Below are positions 9,735-18,962 of a stretch of 64,000 nt of DNA, one piece after another. The DNA is from Aeromonas lacus (GTDB lineage Bacteria; Pseudomonadota; Gammaproteobacteria; Enterobacterales; Aeromonadaceae). Below the pieces are notes generated by a model, which had not been told where the DNA came from, searched no databases, and saw only the letters and a program-made list of their open reading frames with translations. Numbering within the stretch: the first letter of the stretch is position 1; every line of letters starts with the position of its first letter. The stretch is taken from NCBI RefSeq assembly GCF_000764665.1, contig NZ_JRGM01000135.1, forward strand, positions 87,337-151,336, in the 5' to 3' direction. A program made the translations under genes and the position numbers.

Positions 9735-9828
9735 TTCTGCGCAAGATGTTGCGCGCAAAAAAGTGAAACAGACCGGAAAGGCAACCTTTTGTAGTCAGGT
9801 TGCTATTTCTGCGCAATACCTTGCAGCA
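9735..9828 (+). promoter_or_regulatory. Paired inverted repeats upstream of the vgrG promoter, candidate VasH enhancer sites
   Basis: Two near-copies of TTCTGCGCAA-N4-TTGC occur at 9735-9752 and 9807-9824, 72 bp apart. Each is an imperfect dyad (TGCGCAA-N4-TTGCGCG and TGCGCAA-N4-TTGCAGC). They lie roughly 100-190 bp upstream of the start predicted from the -24/-12 element at 9900, the usual distance for enhancer-binding protein sites. A third dyad, GTGCAT-A-ATGCAC, is at 9854-9866. This 302-bp gap between vasL and the PAAR gene holds no gene. Binding by VasH is inferred from position only. Confidence 0.5.
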
Positions 9829-9899
9829 CAATCGCTTGCTATATCGGCTGTTGGTGCATAATGCACTGATTTTATTTAAAAAATATTGAATGTTTGGAG

Positions 9900-9915
9900 T
9901 GGCACACTCTGTGCT
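9900..9915 (+). promoter_or_regulatory. Sigma-54 (-24/-12) promoter of the PAAR-vgrG-effector operon
   Basis: TGGCAC-N5-GTGCT keeps the invariant GG and GC with exact 10-bp spacing; only the first T of the -12 TTGC is changed to G. A start near 9926 would leave a leader of about 100 nt before the PAAR gene at 10029. The VasH activator gene in the same window makes RpoN/VasH control likely. Confidence 0.72.
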
Positions 9916-10028
9916 GCCACGACGCAGCCTGTTTTGCCCCGTGCTTGCCGCTACAGCCTGTTGCTGTTGTGTGAGGGGCGTGGGGATAGGGCGCAGACCC
10001 GTTATCCCCGCTCATATGGAGAATCACT

Positions 10029-10316
10029 ATGTGCCCGACTATCGCACTGCTCGGTGACATTGGCACCGACCACGACGGTTTTCACCCCTCACCGGTCAGC
10101 GCGGCCAGTCCCGATGTATTCCTCGATGGCAAACCGGTAGCCCGTCAGGGCGATCCGCTGGAGCCTCATGACAAGCCCAACAACCCGCCTCATCCCCGCG
10201 CCATTGCCGGTGGGGTCGGCTCGGTGCTGGTCAACGGCAAACCTATCGCCGTCACCGGTACTGCGGTTGATTGCGGTGGCGTCGTGATTGGATCCGGCAG
10301 CGGACAGGCAGGATAA
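10029..10316 (+). CDS. T6SS PAAR-repeat spike-tip protein
   Basis: A 95-residue PAAR-type protein with no extension domain. The Gly/Pro-rich repeats ([36 protein letters not shown]) and the final DCGGVV match the beta-helical cone that caps VgrG; His residues plus that Cys are probable zinc ligands. It is the first gene of the effector operon. Its stop lies inside the AAGGAG ribosome site of vgrG 10 nt further on. With no fused toxin it would serve as a plain tip, the toxin being supplied by the separate effector gene. Confidence 0.93.
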   Translation: MCPTIALLGDIGTDHDGFHPSPVSAASPDVFLDGKPVARQGDPLEPHDKPNNPPHPRAIAGGVGSVLVNGKPIAVTGTAVDCGGVVIGSGSGQAG

Positions 10317-10326
10317 GGAGCAGATC

Positions 10327-12369
10327 ATGGCACAAAGCACCGGATTGCAATTTACCGTCAAGGTGGGGGCGCTGCCCGAGAGCACCTTCGTGGTGGCGAG
10401 TTTCCAGCTGGACGAGGGGCTGAACCGGCCGTTCAACCTGCGCCTTGAGCTGGCAAGTAGCCAGCCCGATGTCGACTTTGGCGCCGTATTGGACCAGCCG
10501 TGCGAGCTCATGGTGTGGTACAACGGCGAGCTGCAGCGCAGAGTGTGCGGGGTCGTGAGCGAGTTTGCCCAAGGGGATAGCGGCTTTCGCCGCACCCGTT
10601 ACAGTCTTGAGGTGAAACCCGCCCTGTGGCGGCTGGGCCTGCGCCAAAACTCCCGCATCTTTCAGGCGCAAAAGCCCGATGAAATCCTCAGCATCCTGCT
10701 GCAAGAGCACGGCATCACCGACTACGCCTTTGCCCTGAAAAACGAGCACGCCCAGCGCGAATACTGCGTCCAGTATCGGGAAACAGACCTCGATTTCGTT
10801 AACCGCCTGGCCGCCGAAGAGGGGCTCTTCTATTTTCACGAGTTTGAAGCAGGTAAACACCGCATCGTCTTTGCCGACGATGCCGCAGCCCTGACTGCCG
10901 GCCCCGAGCTTTTCTTCAACCTCGGCAACCGCTCGCTGGAACAAGGCCCTTACGTGCGCCAGTTCCACTACCGCGAATCGGTACGGCCAAGCGATGTAGA
11001 GCTCAAAGACTACAGCTTCAAGACCCCGGCTTACGGCCTCTCCCACAAAAAGCAGGGCGCTGAGCTTTCGCATCAACGGGATACCTACCAGCATTTTGAC
11101 TACCCGGGGCGCTACAAGCAGGACGGCAGCGGCAAGCCCTTTGCCCAGCACCGGCTCGATGCCCTGCGCAATGACGCGGTGGCGGGCAGTGGCAAATCCA
11201 ACAGCGCCGCGTTGCTGCCGGGCCAGCACTTTTCACTCACCGAACACCCCAACGGCAGCCTCAACACCGACTGGCAAATCGTCCATATCCGCCACACCGG
11301 TGAACAGCCGCAGGCCTTGGAAGAAGAAGGTGGCAGCGGCCCGACCGTTTACCACAACGAATTTGGCGTGGTCAAAGCGAGTACAACCTGGCGTGCCCGC
11401 ATCGGCAGCCCTGAGGCGCCCCACAAGCCGATGGTGGATGGCCCGCAAATCGCCATGGTGGTGGGTCCCGACGGTGAGGAAATTTACTGCGACGAGCACG
11501 GCCGGGTGAAGCTGCAATTCCCGTGGGACAGATATGGCAGCTCCAACGACATGAGCTCCTGCTGGGTGCGAGTGAGCCAGGGCTGGGCTGGCGGTCAATA
11601 CGGCATGATGGCGATTCCGCGCATTGGCCACGAGGTCATTGTGAGTTTTCTGGAAGGTGACCCCGACCAGCCCATCGTGACGGGTCGCACCTACCACGCC
11701 ACCAACCGGCCACCGTATGAGCTACCCGCCCACAAGACCCGCACCGTGCTGCGCACCGAAACCCACAAGGGCGAGGGCTTTAACGAGCTGCGCTTTGAAG
11801 ACCAGGCGGGACAGGAAGAGATTTATATCCACGGTCAGAAAGACCTGAATGTGCTGATAGAGAACGATGCGGCGTGGCATATCAAGCACGATGAGCACCG
11901 TGATATCGACAACGAGCGGGTCACCCGCATCAAGGCCAACGACCACCTGACGGTGGATGGTGAGAAGCGTGACCAGATCAAGGCGGACTACTCGCTGACG
12001 GTGGATGCCTCCATGCATCAGAAGCTGGGTCAATCCCTGCTGGTTGATGCCGGTCAGGAGGTGCATCACAAGGCTGGCATGAAGATCGTGATGGAGGCCG
12101 GCGCCGAGTTGACCCTCAAGGTGGGCGGCAGCTTTGTGAAGCTGGATGCCGGTGGCGTCACGCTAAGCGGTGGCTCCATCAAGATGAACTCCGGCGGTAG
12201 CCCGGGATCTGGGTCCGGTTGGGCTGGGCAGATGCCGAGCCAGCCCGGTGCGGTTGAGGTTGTTGCCCCCCCTGTGCCTATGGATCCGGTGCGCCAGATT
12301 GCAACGCTCAAATCGGCAGAGCCGGTCTGTGAGATTTGTGAACAGCTGGCCAAGGGGGAGAGCCAGTAA
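10327..12369 (+). CDS. vgrG: T6SS spike protein VgrG
   Basis: 680 residues in standard VgrG arrangement: gp27-like base (about 1-370), gp5-like OB-fold containing [19 protein letters not shown], then a beta-helical needle of short repeats ([22 protein letters not shown] and similar). The C-terminus ends in a Gly/Pro-rich tail and [13 protein letters not shown] with no added enzymatic domain, so this is not an evolved VgrG. ATG 10327 follows AAGGAG by six bases; the upstream TTG at 10288 overlaps the PAAR gene and is rejected. The stop overlaps the next start as TAATG. Confidence 0.96.
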   Translation: MAQSTGLQFTVKVGALPESTFVVASFQLDEGLNRPFNLRLELASSQPDVDFGAVLDQPCELMVWYNGELQRRVCGVVSEFAQGDSGFRRTRYSLEVKPALWRLGLRQNSRIFQAQKPDEILSILLQEHGITDYAFALKNEHAQREYCVQYRETDLDFVNRLAAEEGLFYFHEFEAGKHRIVFADDAAALTAGPELFFNLGNRSLEQGPYVRQFHYRESVRPSDVELKDYSFKTPAYGLSHKKQGAELSHQRDTYQHFDYPGRYKQDGSGKPFAQHRLDALRNDAVAGSGKSNSAALLPGQHFSLTEHPNGSLNTDWQIVHIRHTGEQPQALEEEGGSGPTVYHNEFGVVKASTTWRARIGSPEAPHKPMVDGPQIAMVVGPDGEEIYCDEHGRVKLQFPWDRYGSSNDMSSCWVRVSQGWAGGQYGMMAIPRIGHEVIVSFLEGDPDQPIVTGRTYHATNRPPYELPAHKTRTVLRTETHKGEGFNELRFEDQAGQEEIYIHGQKDLNVLIENDAAWHIKHDEHRDIDNERVTRIKANDHLTVDGEKRDQIKADYSLTVDASMHQKLGQSLLVDAGQEVHHKAGMKIVMEAGAELTLKVGGSFVKLDAGGVTLSGGSIKMNSGGSPGSGSGWAGQMPSQPGAVEVVAPPVPMDPVRQIATLKSAEPVCEICEQLAKGESQ

Positions 12370-13205
12370 TGGTTTTGCCCGAGTTTGATTTGGCCAAAGG
12401 AGAGCACCTCTATCTGCTGCTCGATGGCGGGCAGATCCCCGAGCTTGAACGGCAGTTGTTTGAGGTCACCGATAGCCCCGTTTACCAGCCACTTTATCTC
12501 TACGCTCCATGGGATAGTTTGCGGGAGGTCTCCCCCTGTTTGGTTGAGGCCAGCGAGCCCTTGCTCAGCTGGTTTCAGACGCTGCCCGCCAATGCCGGAT
12601 GGCTGCTTTCGTCCCCTTTGTCCCTTTTGCCGCTGGCTGATCAGTTGCGCCAGCTTATCGAGGTCGAAAGTCCCTACGGTAGCCGTATTTTGCTCAAACT
12701 AGCAGCGCCGGAAACCATGGCATGTCTATTGGTGGATGCAGATCCCTGGTATTGGCGAGGGATAACACAGGTCTGGCTGCCAACCCGCACCGGTTGGCTC
12801 CATTGGCAGGTCAAAGAGGCACTTGCCGAGCCGATTGGCGATACATGCAGACTGACTGATGCACAGTGGGCACGTTTGAGTGACGTGAGCTGGCAACACC
12901 AGCTGGATGCAACTTATCACCACATGGCGCACTGGTTTCCTGCCCGGTTGGCGCAGCTGAGTGATCCGCAGAACTGGATTGTCCGCTGGGCTGAGCAGGC
13001 CTATCAACTTGGATTTCAGACCGAACGCGACCTGCTGCTGTTTTTCAATGTGCTGGGATTTGTCGGCGAGGAATGGTGGCAGGGGGATGACTACCCGACG
13101 CTGACCAAACTGCTGACAGCGCCTTCGGCGCAAACCCCGTCACAACGTGTGGAGCTGGCGGCCAGTTGGGCTGAGCATCACGCATTACCACAGGAGTTAA
13201 GCTAA
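12369..13205 (+). CDS. DUF4123 T6SS effector chaperone/adaptor
   Basis: 278 residues with the DUF4123 fold (HLYLLLDGGQ near the N-terminus, then conserved Trp/Leu-rich blocks). DUF4123 proteins load a cognate effector onto VgrG. The gene sits between vgrG and the VasX-like effector, exactly as vasW does before vasX in Vibrio cholerae, and is translationally coupled to both (one-base overlap upstream, direct abutment downstream). It most likely delivers the product of the next gene. Confidence 0.9.
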   Translation: MVLPEFDLAKGEHLYLLLDGGQIPELERQLFEVTDSPVYQPLYLYAPWDSLREVSPCLVEASEPLLSWFQTLPANAGWLLSSPLSLLPLADQLRQLIEVESPYGSRILLKLAAPETMACLLVDADPWYWRGITQVWLPTRTGWLHWQVKEALAEPIGDTCRLTDAQWARLSDVSWQHQLDATYHHMAHWFPARLAQLSDPQNWIVRWAEQAYQLGFQTERDLLLFFNVLGFVGEEWWQGDDYPTLTKLLTAPSAQTPSQRVELAASWAEHHALPQELS

Positions 13206-16200
13206 ATGGGCCAACAAAACCAAGCCAAGGGTGGACCCAATCAGGTGGCCATGGCGACCAGCAACAAGGATTGCAAAAGCCCGGTTGGCACCTGTCCCTT
13301 TAAAAACAAAGAGATTGCCCTGGTACCGGTGCGCTATGCCCTCGATGAGCCTTTCGCACCTCCTCAGAAGCAGCCGCATCCCTTGCCCGCCGGAGCGGGT
13401 TTTGTGGCACCGCTCAAGCTCAAGGAGAGTTGTTATGCACTGCGCCAGCTGCGCGATGGCTGGCTCTATGTCTATGACGAAAAAGCCAAGGTGTTGGATG
13501 AATATGAAGTGAAGGAGGCGAATTTCATTAGTCAGAGCAAGGGCAGCAAGAGCCATCTGCTCTATCCGGCGACTCACTCTCTGTCCCTCATTTATTCTCC
13601 CCAGCGCTGGTCTGGGCGTATCAGGAAAGAGATGGAGAAGAACAGCGGCTTGCGCAGTGCCTGGATGCGGCAGGTCAAGCTGGGCAGTTTTGCCAGCACC
13701 ATGAAGGCCGCTCATTGCGGCTTGCCTGATGCTCTCGATCTGGTTGCGGATCTCGGTATGCCAAATAACGGCTTTGTGCTCTCTTGCACTCCACTGGTCA
13801 AGCCAGCCGAAGAGGATAAGCAAGGGATAAAACTGTTGGTACACAAGCCAGCGAGTTCACCAGCCGCCTACAAGGCGGGAATGCCGGATCCCCAAAGTGC
13901 CATGGTAGTGGCTCTGGAGGATCCGCTGGCCGATCTGGCAGACCTTTCCATGAAGGTCAATCAACTGTTGGCCAAGCGCGAAGCCTTGATGGGCAAGAAT
14001 GAGACACTGCGCAAGGCAAACACGCACAAGCTGATGATGGCCGAGGTGACGCGCAATCTGACCAGGGTGCGCCTCGATGAGAAAGAGTTACCGGCCTCCG
14101 TCAGGGGCAATGTGGCCAAGACCCATGCCTTTGAAGAGGCACTGGATGATTATCTTGGGGATCGCTATCTCGCCGATATAGAGAACATGGCGGCAGAGCC
14201 GGGTGTAATAAGGTGGGACTCCCCTCTGGAAAAACAGGCCGAGGCCAAGTTGAAGATCCTGCGGGAACAATATGGTTTCAATCCATCCCACAAGCAGGTA
14301 AGTCAGTGGAAAGAACGCGCAGCGTTCCAGGGCGAGGTCAATTGGAGTGGCCTCAATGCCTTTATCAAGCAGTATCAGGTGCCACTCAATGAACTGGATC
14401 TGGCTTTGGGCCGTGCCCATGAGGACCTGCGCAATGGCCTGACCCGCCTCAAAGCCGATCCGCTGCCCTTTGGTCTGGACAACAAAACAGCCAAGGGGCA
14501 AGCCTATCTGCAAACCCTGTTTGCCGAAGCGGGGCAGGCCCTCTCCCTCAGTTGCAGCACAGAGGGCAACAAAAAAGCGCTGGAAAAACTGCTTGGCGAG
14601 AAGGTCAATGACAACTTGCTGGCGCTGGCCCCCTATGGCTTTGACGCCGCGCTACACAAAGGGCTGAGTGAACAGACTGTCGACAATGTCTGGCTCAGCG
14701 CCTCCTCTGGCGACATGTCAGCCCTCTTCGGTAGAACGGCCGACCTGGAGGCGCTACTGGGTGACGACGGGCTCAAGCAGAAACCCTGGTTTCAGGCTGC
14801 CGAAGCCGTGATTGACGCCATGAAGGCGGCAGCAAAGTCATTGGCCAAGGGGGCGCATGCCCAGATCATGGCGGCCATCTTGCCCCACGCCTGGAAGAAC
14901 AGCCTGGCAGGTAATCTGAGGCTGGTGCTGCTGGAATCACTGCTCGGTGACCAGCCGCTGCAGGTCAACAGCGGCTATCGGATGCTATCCAAGAGCTTCA
15001 AGCAGAAGGTCTGGATCATTACCAAACAGATGGCAGCCATCAGCTCGCCACCAGCGGGACACAACACCACGGTGCAGGCCATCAACGGCGATCTGCGCAG
15101 TCTGCAGCAACAGCTGGATGCCTTGATCGCCCGTGAGATGCCCATGCTGGTGAAACTCAAGGGTGAATACTACCAGCAGCAGGCCAGACAATATATCGGC
15201 GACTATCTGGCAAGTGTGCGCAGCGGTGTAAATCAGCGCATCACCGCCATGAACGAGAGAGTCCCCAATCTGACTACCTTTGGCGGGCTGGTTGCCCTGC
15301 TCAACCTCTGGAACCTGACGGTGGTCATGGCCGGAACGGCGCAAAATGCCCAGTCGGTTGGCCGGTTGCGTGCCAATATACAGCTGGGCTCGGCCTTCGC
15401 CTGGACCGGCAATGCCATCGCCGCGCTCTATCAGGGGGCGGTGTGGGGGCAGTTGAAACCACTCACTGCGGATGGGGGTAAGAGAGCCCTGACTGCAATT
15501 CCGATAAAAGTGGCCATAAAAGAGGGCGAACATGCCGCGCTGGTGAAAACCTTCTCACTGCGTATGCTGGCCTTTTCTGGCTTGGGCATGGCGGCGGCCG
15601 GGGCAGAGCTTTGGGATACTTGGCAGGCTAGTAAGGACCCCCTGATAAGCGGCATGGAAAAAACACTCTTGCAGATGAAAGCCGTGGTGTTATTTGGGCA
15701 AGGTGGCATCTTCCTCATTCAGCTTGCGTATTTAGGTGTCAATAGTTTAGGTTTTTCATCCATCGCAGCTATCTGTGCAAGCTGGATGGGGATTGGCTTC
15801 TTTGTGCTGGGGGCAGCCTATCTGGTCGTGACTGTACTGCTCAATATCTTTAAAACTTCGGATCTGGAAAAGTGGCTGCTGCAATCCACCTGGGGCAAGC
15901 AGCCTGCTGGCTGGTCTGCCGAAGACGAGTTGGCCCGCTTCGAGGTGCTGGTCAATAAACCGGGGGCCAGCTTGAGTGTGGTGCGCTCGGCCCCTCAGGG
16001 GTGGATGGATACGGGTCGCCCCCAATGGCAATTGCAGCTCTCGCTGCCTGCTCATTTGCGCGGGCAGACCATAGGGCTGAAGGTCATTAGCCAACCGCTC
16101 GCCAAGGCTGGCCAGATGATACCGGCCCGCTCTAAAGAGGAGCTGGCGCGCTATCAGGTCGCCATGCAGCCCAAAACGCTGGAGATACAGCGCGGACGTT

Positions 16201-16406
16201 GGGATGAGCTGGTCTATACCCTGCCGCTGGGGATCGATATCAATACTACCATCAAGCTGGAGCTGGGTTATCTCGGGGGCATGGTGCAGCAGGAATTTAT
16301 GTTCAAGGGCAGCAGTAGCAGTAGCGGCCCAATCACATTGGCGACAAGCTCCGGCGGCTTAGGTACCATGCCCGCGTTGATGGTCGGCAAGCAAGGGAAC
16401 AGATAA
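13206..16406 (+). CDS. VasX-like colicin-type T6SS effector
   Basis: 1066 residues, close to the V. cholerae VasX length. The N-terminus carries the VasX N-terminal signature (CKSPVGTCPF, then IALVPVRYALDE). The middle is long, helical and charged. The C-terminal third has hydrophobic segments at about 693-713, 728-748, 785-805 and a long stretch 825-882, followed by a soluble tail of about 180 residues. This suggests a pore former that depolarises the target inner membrane. It is flanked by its presumed chaperone and immunity genes. A colicin-type effector named TseC is known from A. dhakensis; whether this is its orthologue was not tested. Confidence 0.85.
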   Translation: MGQQNQAKGGPNQVAMATSNKDCKSPVGTCPFKNKEIALVPVRYALDEPFAPPQKQPHPLPAGAGFVAPLKLKESCYALRQLRDGWLYVYDEKAKVLDEYEVKEANFISQSKGSKSHLLYPATHSLSLIYSPQRWSGRIRKEMEKNSGLRSAWMRQVKLGSFASTMKAAHCGLPDALDLVADLGMPNNGFVLSCTPLVKPAEEDKQGIKLLVHKPASSPAAYKAGMPDPQSAMVVALEDPLADLADLSMKVNQLLAKREALMGKNETLRKANTHKLMMAEVTRNLTRVRLDEKELPASVRGNVAKTHAFEEALDDYLGDRYLADIENMAAEPGVIRWDSPLEKQAEAKLKILREQYGFNPSHKQVSQWKERAAFQGEVNWSGLNAFIKQYQVPLNELDLALGRAHEDLRNGLTRLKADPLPFGLDNKTAKGQAYLQTLFAEAGQALSLSCSTEGNKKALEKLLGEKVNDNLLALAPYGFDAALHKGLSEQTVDNVWLSASSGDMSALFGRTADLEALLGDDGLKQKPWFQAAEAVIDAMKAAAKSLAKGAHAQIMAAILPHAWKNSLAGNLRLVLLESLLGDQPLQVNSGYRMLSKSFKQKVWIITKQMAAISSPPAGHNTTVQAINGDLRSLQQQLDALIAREMPMLVKLKGEYYQQQARQYIGDYLASVRSGVNQRITAMNERVPNLTTFGGLVALLNLWNLTVVMAGTAQNAQSVGRLRANIQLGSAFAWTGNAIAALYQGAVWGQLKPLTADGGKRALTAIPIKVAIKEGEHAALVKTFSLRMLAFSGLGMAAAGAELWDTWQASKDPLISGMEKTLLQMKAVVLFGQGGIFLIQLAYLGVNSLGFSSIAAICASWMGIGFFVLGAAYLVVTVLLNIFKTSDLEKWLLQSTWGKQPAGWSAEDELARFEVLVNKPGASLSVVRSAPQGWMDTGRPQWQLQLSLPAHLRGQTIGLKVISQPLAKAGQMIPARSKEELARYQVAMQPKTLEIQRGRWDELVYTLPLGIDINTTIKLELGYLGGMVQQEFMFKGSSSSSGPITLATSSGGLGTMPALMVGKQGNR

Positions 16407-17149
16407 TGGACAACGCAAACGAAGTCATTGGGACTAATGAGCAGGAGACCCCTTTTCATCAGCTACCGCAGGAGGAGCAACAGCGCATTATCGATGCCAA
16501 TCAAAAAAGGGTTCGTGAAGCGCCAACTCTCCATGAATGGGGTATCAGGGTCCCCACGCCATTCGCTTGGCTAATGATTCTAACAGTTACAACAATTATG
16601 ACGTTGTTCGCTGTGGGTTGCGTATTGCTTGCTGGCGATGGTGATTGGGGGTTTGCTTATCTAGCATTCAGTGTCGCTATGGCAATGACACCTTATTTTC
16701 GCTATTTGGTTATGGCGGATAAGGATTACCACTACCGGTTAACCACTGAAGGTGTCATCGTTACTTATCAGGATGCGATTCCTGAAGCGGCCTATACCAT
16801 AGTCCGTGGTTTGGCGTGGTTTGGCGTGACGGTATGCGTGCTTGCAGTCGCCCTGCTGGGGCCATTGGCCCTGGTGGGGGCCGGTGGTATGGCGCTCTTG
16901 GCAGTATTTTTTACTGACTTTAAAAGTGAAGTGACAGAGCATGAAACCATGTTTAAAAAAGAGTGGCCCTACACGCTTTCTATTTCCAATAGGAAAAAAG
17001 CACTTAGATTTGAATCCACCCCCTTTAAAATATCATATAGCGATAGCATATATTGTAAGCCTGAGGATTTTGAATGGGTTGTTGAACTTATTAAAACGCA
17101 GATTAGGTGCGTCGAAATAAAGCTTATAAAGGGCCATCCTACCACGTAA
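16406..17149 (+). CDS. Membrane immunity protein for the VasX-like effector (TsiV2-type)
   Basis: 247 residues beginning at ATG 16406, overlapping the effector stop by one base. A polar N-terminal 50 residues precede hydrophobic segments at about 53-76, 81-100, 132-154 and 155-171, then a soluble C-terminal domain of about 75 residues. Position directly after a pore-forming effector and its inner-membrane character match TsiV2, which protects against VasX. The 3' half is noticeably AT-rich compared with neighbouring genes, as often seen in immunity genes acquired with an effector tail. Function is inferred from context. Confidence 0.72.
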   Translation: MDNANEVIGTNEQETPFHQLPQEEQQRIIDANQKRVREAPTLHEWGIRVPTPFAWLMILTVTTIMTLFAVGCVLLAGDGDWGFAYLAFSVAMAMTPYFRYLVMADKDYHYRLTTEGVIVTYQDAIPEAAYTIVRGLAWFGVTVCVLAVALLGPLALVGAGGMALLAVFFTDFKSEVTEHETMFKKEWPYTLSISNRKKALRFESTPFKISYSDSIYCKPEDFEWVVELIKTQIRCVEIKLIKGHPTT

Positions 17150-17160
17150 TGTTATTCACT

Positions 17161-17207
17161 AATAACAAGCATAGAGTCGATATGTAAATTAATCCGGGCT
17201 TGTTATT
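17161..17207 (+). other. 10-bp inverted repeat after the immunity gene
   Basis: AATAACAAGC at 17161-17170 and GCTTGTTATT at 17198-17207 form a perfect 10-bp stem with a 27-nt loop, 12 nt after the immunity stop. The stem is AT-rich and lacks a clear U-tract; it may be a weak terminator or a recombination scar. Confidence 0.4.
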
Positions 17208-17223
17208 TAGATATTGAATGGTG

Positions 17224-17256
17224 GAGGACGAGCTGGCACGCTTCGAACTGCTGGTG
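17224..17256 (+). pseudogene. Short remnant of a second VasX-like effector gene
   Basis: These 33 bases encode EDELARFELLV, matching EDELARFEVLV of the effector gene (around 15925-15957) in 10 of 11 residues, with most bases identical. There is a stop codon just upstream (17215-17217) and the homology ends at the IS1 left end. It is a scrap, not an expressed gene, and implies that a related effector copy once lay here. Confidence 0.6.
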
Positions 17257-18023
17257 GTGATACCTCCAATCGGTTGAACCGATACAATGGGTGCTTTTGA
17301 GGCTGATCGCATCATGGCATCCATCGTCGTTCACTGCCCTTGTTGCAACTCTGACCAAGTATATTTGCCATGGTAAGACCCCTGCTGGCCATGTTCGCTA
17401 TCGTTGCTCTGCCTGTCCCCACGTCTTTCAGCTCACCTGCACCTATGAAACCCGCAGCCTGGGGTCAAAGAGAAAATTGTTGATATGGCGTTCAACGGCT
17501 CAGGTGTTCGTGATACTGCTCGCGTCCTCAAAATTGACATTAACACCGTCATACGCACCCTAAAAACTCTCCCCAAGGCAAGTAACCTCCGAAAAGGTAG
17601 TGCTCGATGATGTGGTGCTTATCTGTGAACTTGATGAGCAGTGTGCTTATGTCGGCAACAAAAACCATCATCATTAGCTTTGGTATGCCTTTGATACCAA
17701 GAGAAAACGAGTCGTGGCCTTATACCTTTGGCCCACGCGACGATGAGACATGCCGCCGCTTGCTGAGCCTGCTTTCTCCGTTCCAGATGGGCTTTATCAC
17801 CAGTGATGACTGGTGAATCTATGCCAGAGAGGTACCGAGCTAGATTTATCTGACCGGGAAGATATTCACCCAGCGTATTGAGCGTAACAACCTGACGCTT
17901 AGAACACGCTTCAAGCGATTGGCCCGCAAAACCATCAGCTTCTCTCGTTCCGTTGAGCTCCACGAGAAAGTAATTGGAACCTTTATCGAAAGGTTTCATT
18001 TCAACTGATTTAGAGACATCACC
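17256..18023 (+). mobile_element. Decayed IS1-family insertion sequence
   Basis: 768 bp, the canonical IS1 length. The left end begins GGTGATACCTCC and the right end finishes GACATCACC, giving imperfect terminal inverted repeats of about 24 bp that both start GGTGAT. CTGGT lies immediately outside both ends, possibly a trace of the target duplication, though shorter than the 8-9 bp usual for IS1. Both transposase frames inside are broken, so it should be immobile by itself. Confidence 0.88.
17314..18008 (+). pseudogene. IS1 transposase InsA/InsB, frameshifted
   Basis: Pieces in different frames match IS1 InsA and InsB in order. The zinc-finger start reads MASIVVHCPCCNSDQVYLPW then a stop; TPAGHVRYRCSACPHVFQL follows in another frame, and KIVDMAFNGSGVRDTARVLK in a third. 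InsB pieces are LICELDEQCAYVGNK, LLSLLSPFQMGF and a C-terminal stretch containing TQRIERNNLTLR and SFSRSVELHEKVIG. At least two frameshifts in the insA part and several stops or shifts in the insB part make it nonfunctional. Confidence 0.88.
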
Positions 18024-18265
18024 CTGGTTCGCTACCATGTGATGAATAACTTGTGCAACCAGAATCATTACTGGCGATGAGGAGGTGGTCAGCTCTACAC
18101 CTCTCGGATTATCCGCGTCTTCCTGATACTCAAGGGGGTTTTCAGTCTCACCGGATAGCGCGCTGGCGCGGGCTCGGGTATAGTCCTGCGCCAGTTGCGT
18201 TATCCAGTTCAGCTGACCCGCGGTTATCCAGAGAGTGGTGCGGGTTGGCCAGTGTGAGGTGTGTT

Positions 18266-18868
18266 ATGAAATTCAGTCCCCTGCTCGACGAGATGATGAA
18301 AGCCCTGCAGGTACTGCCGGGGGTGGGGCCCAAATCGGCGCAGCGGATGGCTTTTACCTTGCTCGAGCGCGAGCGCAGCGGCGGTTTGCGGCTGGCCCAG
18401 CTGCTCTCCCGCGCCCTGACCGAGATTGGCCACTGCAGCCACTGCCGCACCTTTACCGAGAACGATCGCTGCGATATCTGCGCCAATCCCAAGCGGGAAG
18501 AGAACGGTCTGCTCTGCGTGGTGGAGAGCCCGGCGGACGTGGCCGCCATCGAGCAGACCGGCCAGTTTTCCGGTCGCTACTTTGTGCTGATGGGCCATCT
18601 GTCGCCGCTGGACGGCATCGGCCCGGAGGAGCTGGGACTCGATATTCTGGAGCGCCGCTTGAAAGATGAGACGATCAGCGAACTGATCCTCGCCACCAAC
18701 CCCACCATCGAGGGGGATGCCACCGCCTGGTATATCGCCGATATGGCCCGTGCCGCCGGGGTGGAGGTGAGCCGCATCGCCCATGGCGTGCCGGTGGGGG
18801 GCGAGCTGGAGCTGGTGGATGGCACCACACTTTCCCACTCCCTGATGGGGCGCCAGCGTCTCAAATAA
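18266..18868 (+). CDS. recR: Recombination mediator RecR
   Basis: 200 residues, the normal RecR size. An N-terminal helix-hairpin-helix ([17 protein letters not shown]) is followed by a four-cysteine zinc finger ([16 protein letters not shown]) and a Toprim domain ([18 protein letters not shown]) ending with the [12 protein letters not shown] and [17 protein letters not shown] segments. With RecF and RecO it loads RecA at gaps. ATG 18266 follows a GAGG motif; longer in-frame extensions run back into non-coding sequence. In many relatives recR follows dnaX-ybaB; here the upstream neighbour is IS1 debris and the T6SS cluster. Confidence 0.96.
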   Translation: MKFSPLLDEMMKALQVLPGVGPKSAQRMAFTLLERERSGGLRLAQLLSRALTEIGHCSHCRTFTENDRCDICANPKREENGLLCVVESPADVAAIEQTGQFSGRYFVLMGHLSPLDGIGPEELGLDILERRLKDETISELILATNPTIEGDATAWYIADMARAAGVEVSRIAHGVPVGGELELVDGTTLSHSLMGRQRLK

Positions 18869-18962
18869 GGGGCTGGATAGGATTGTGCCATTACGGCCTG
18901 ATCAGAAAATCGGCAGTTGAATGGAAAAAGGGGGGGAATGAGCAGGATTGCACATTCGCCCC

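Noticed and set aside
9735..9760. Terminator of vasL
   Set aside because: The hairpin is followed by A residues on the plus strand, not U, and a near-copy recurs 72 bp downstream, favouring protein-binding sites.
17291..17816. Two small hypothetical genes of 90 and 69 codons after the T6SS
   Set aside because: Both are out-of-phase pieces of the broken IS1 transposase.
18024..18265. Longer RecR with 71 extra N-terminal residues
   Set aside because: The extension is unlike RecR and the ATG at 18266 gives the standard 200 residues with a ribosome site.
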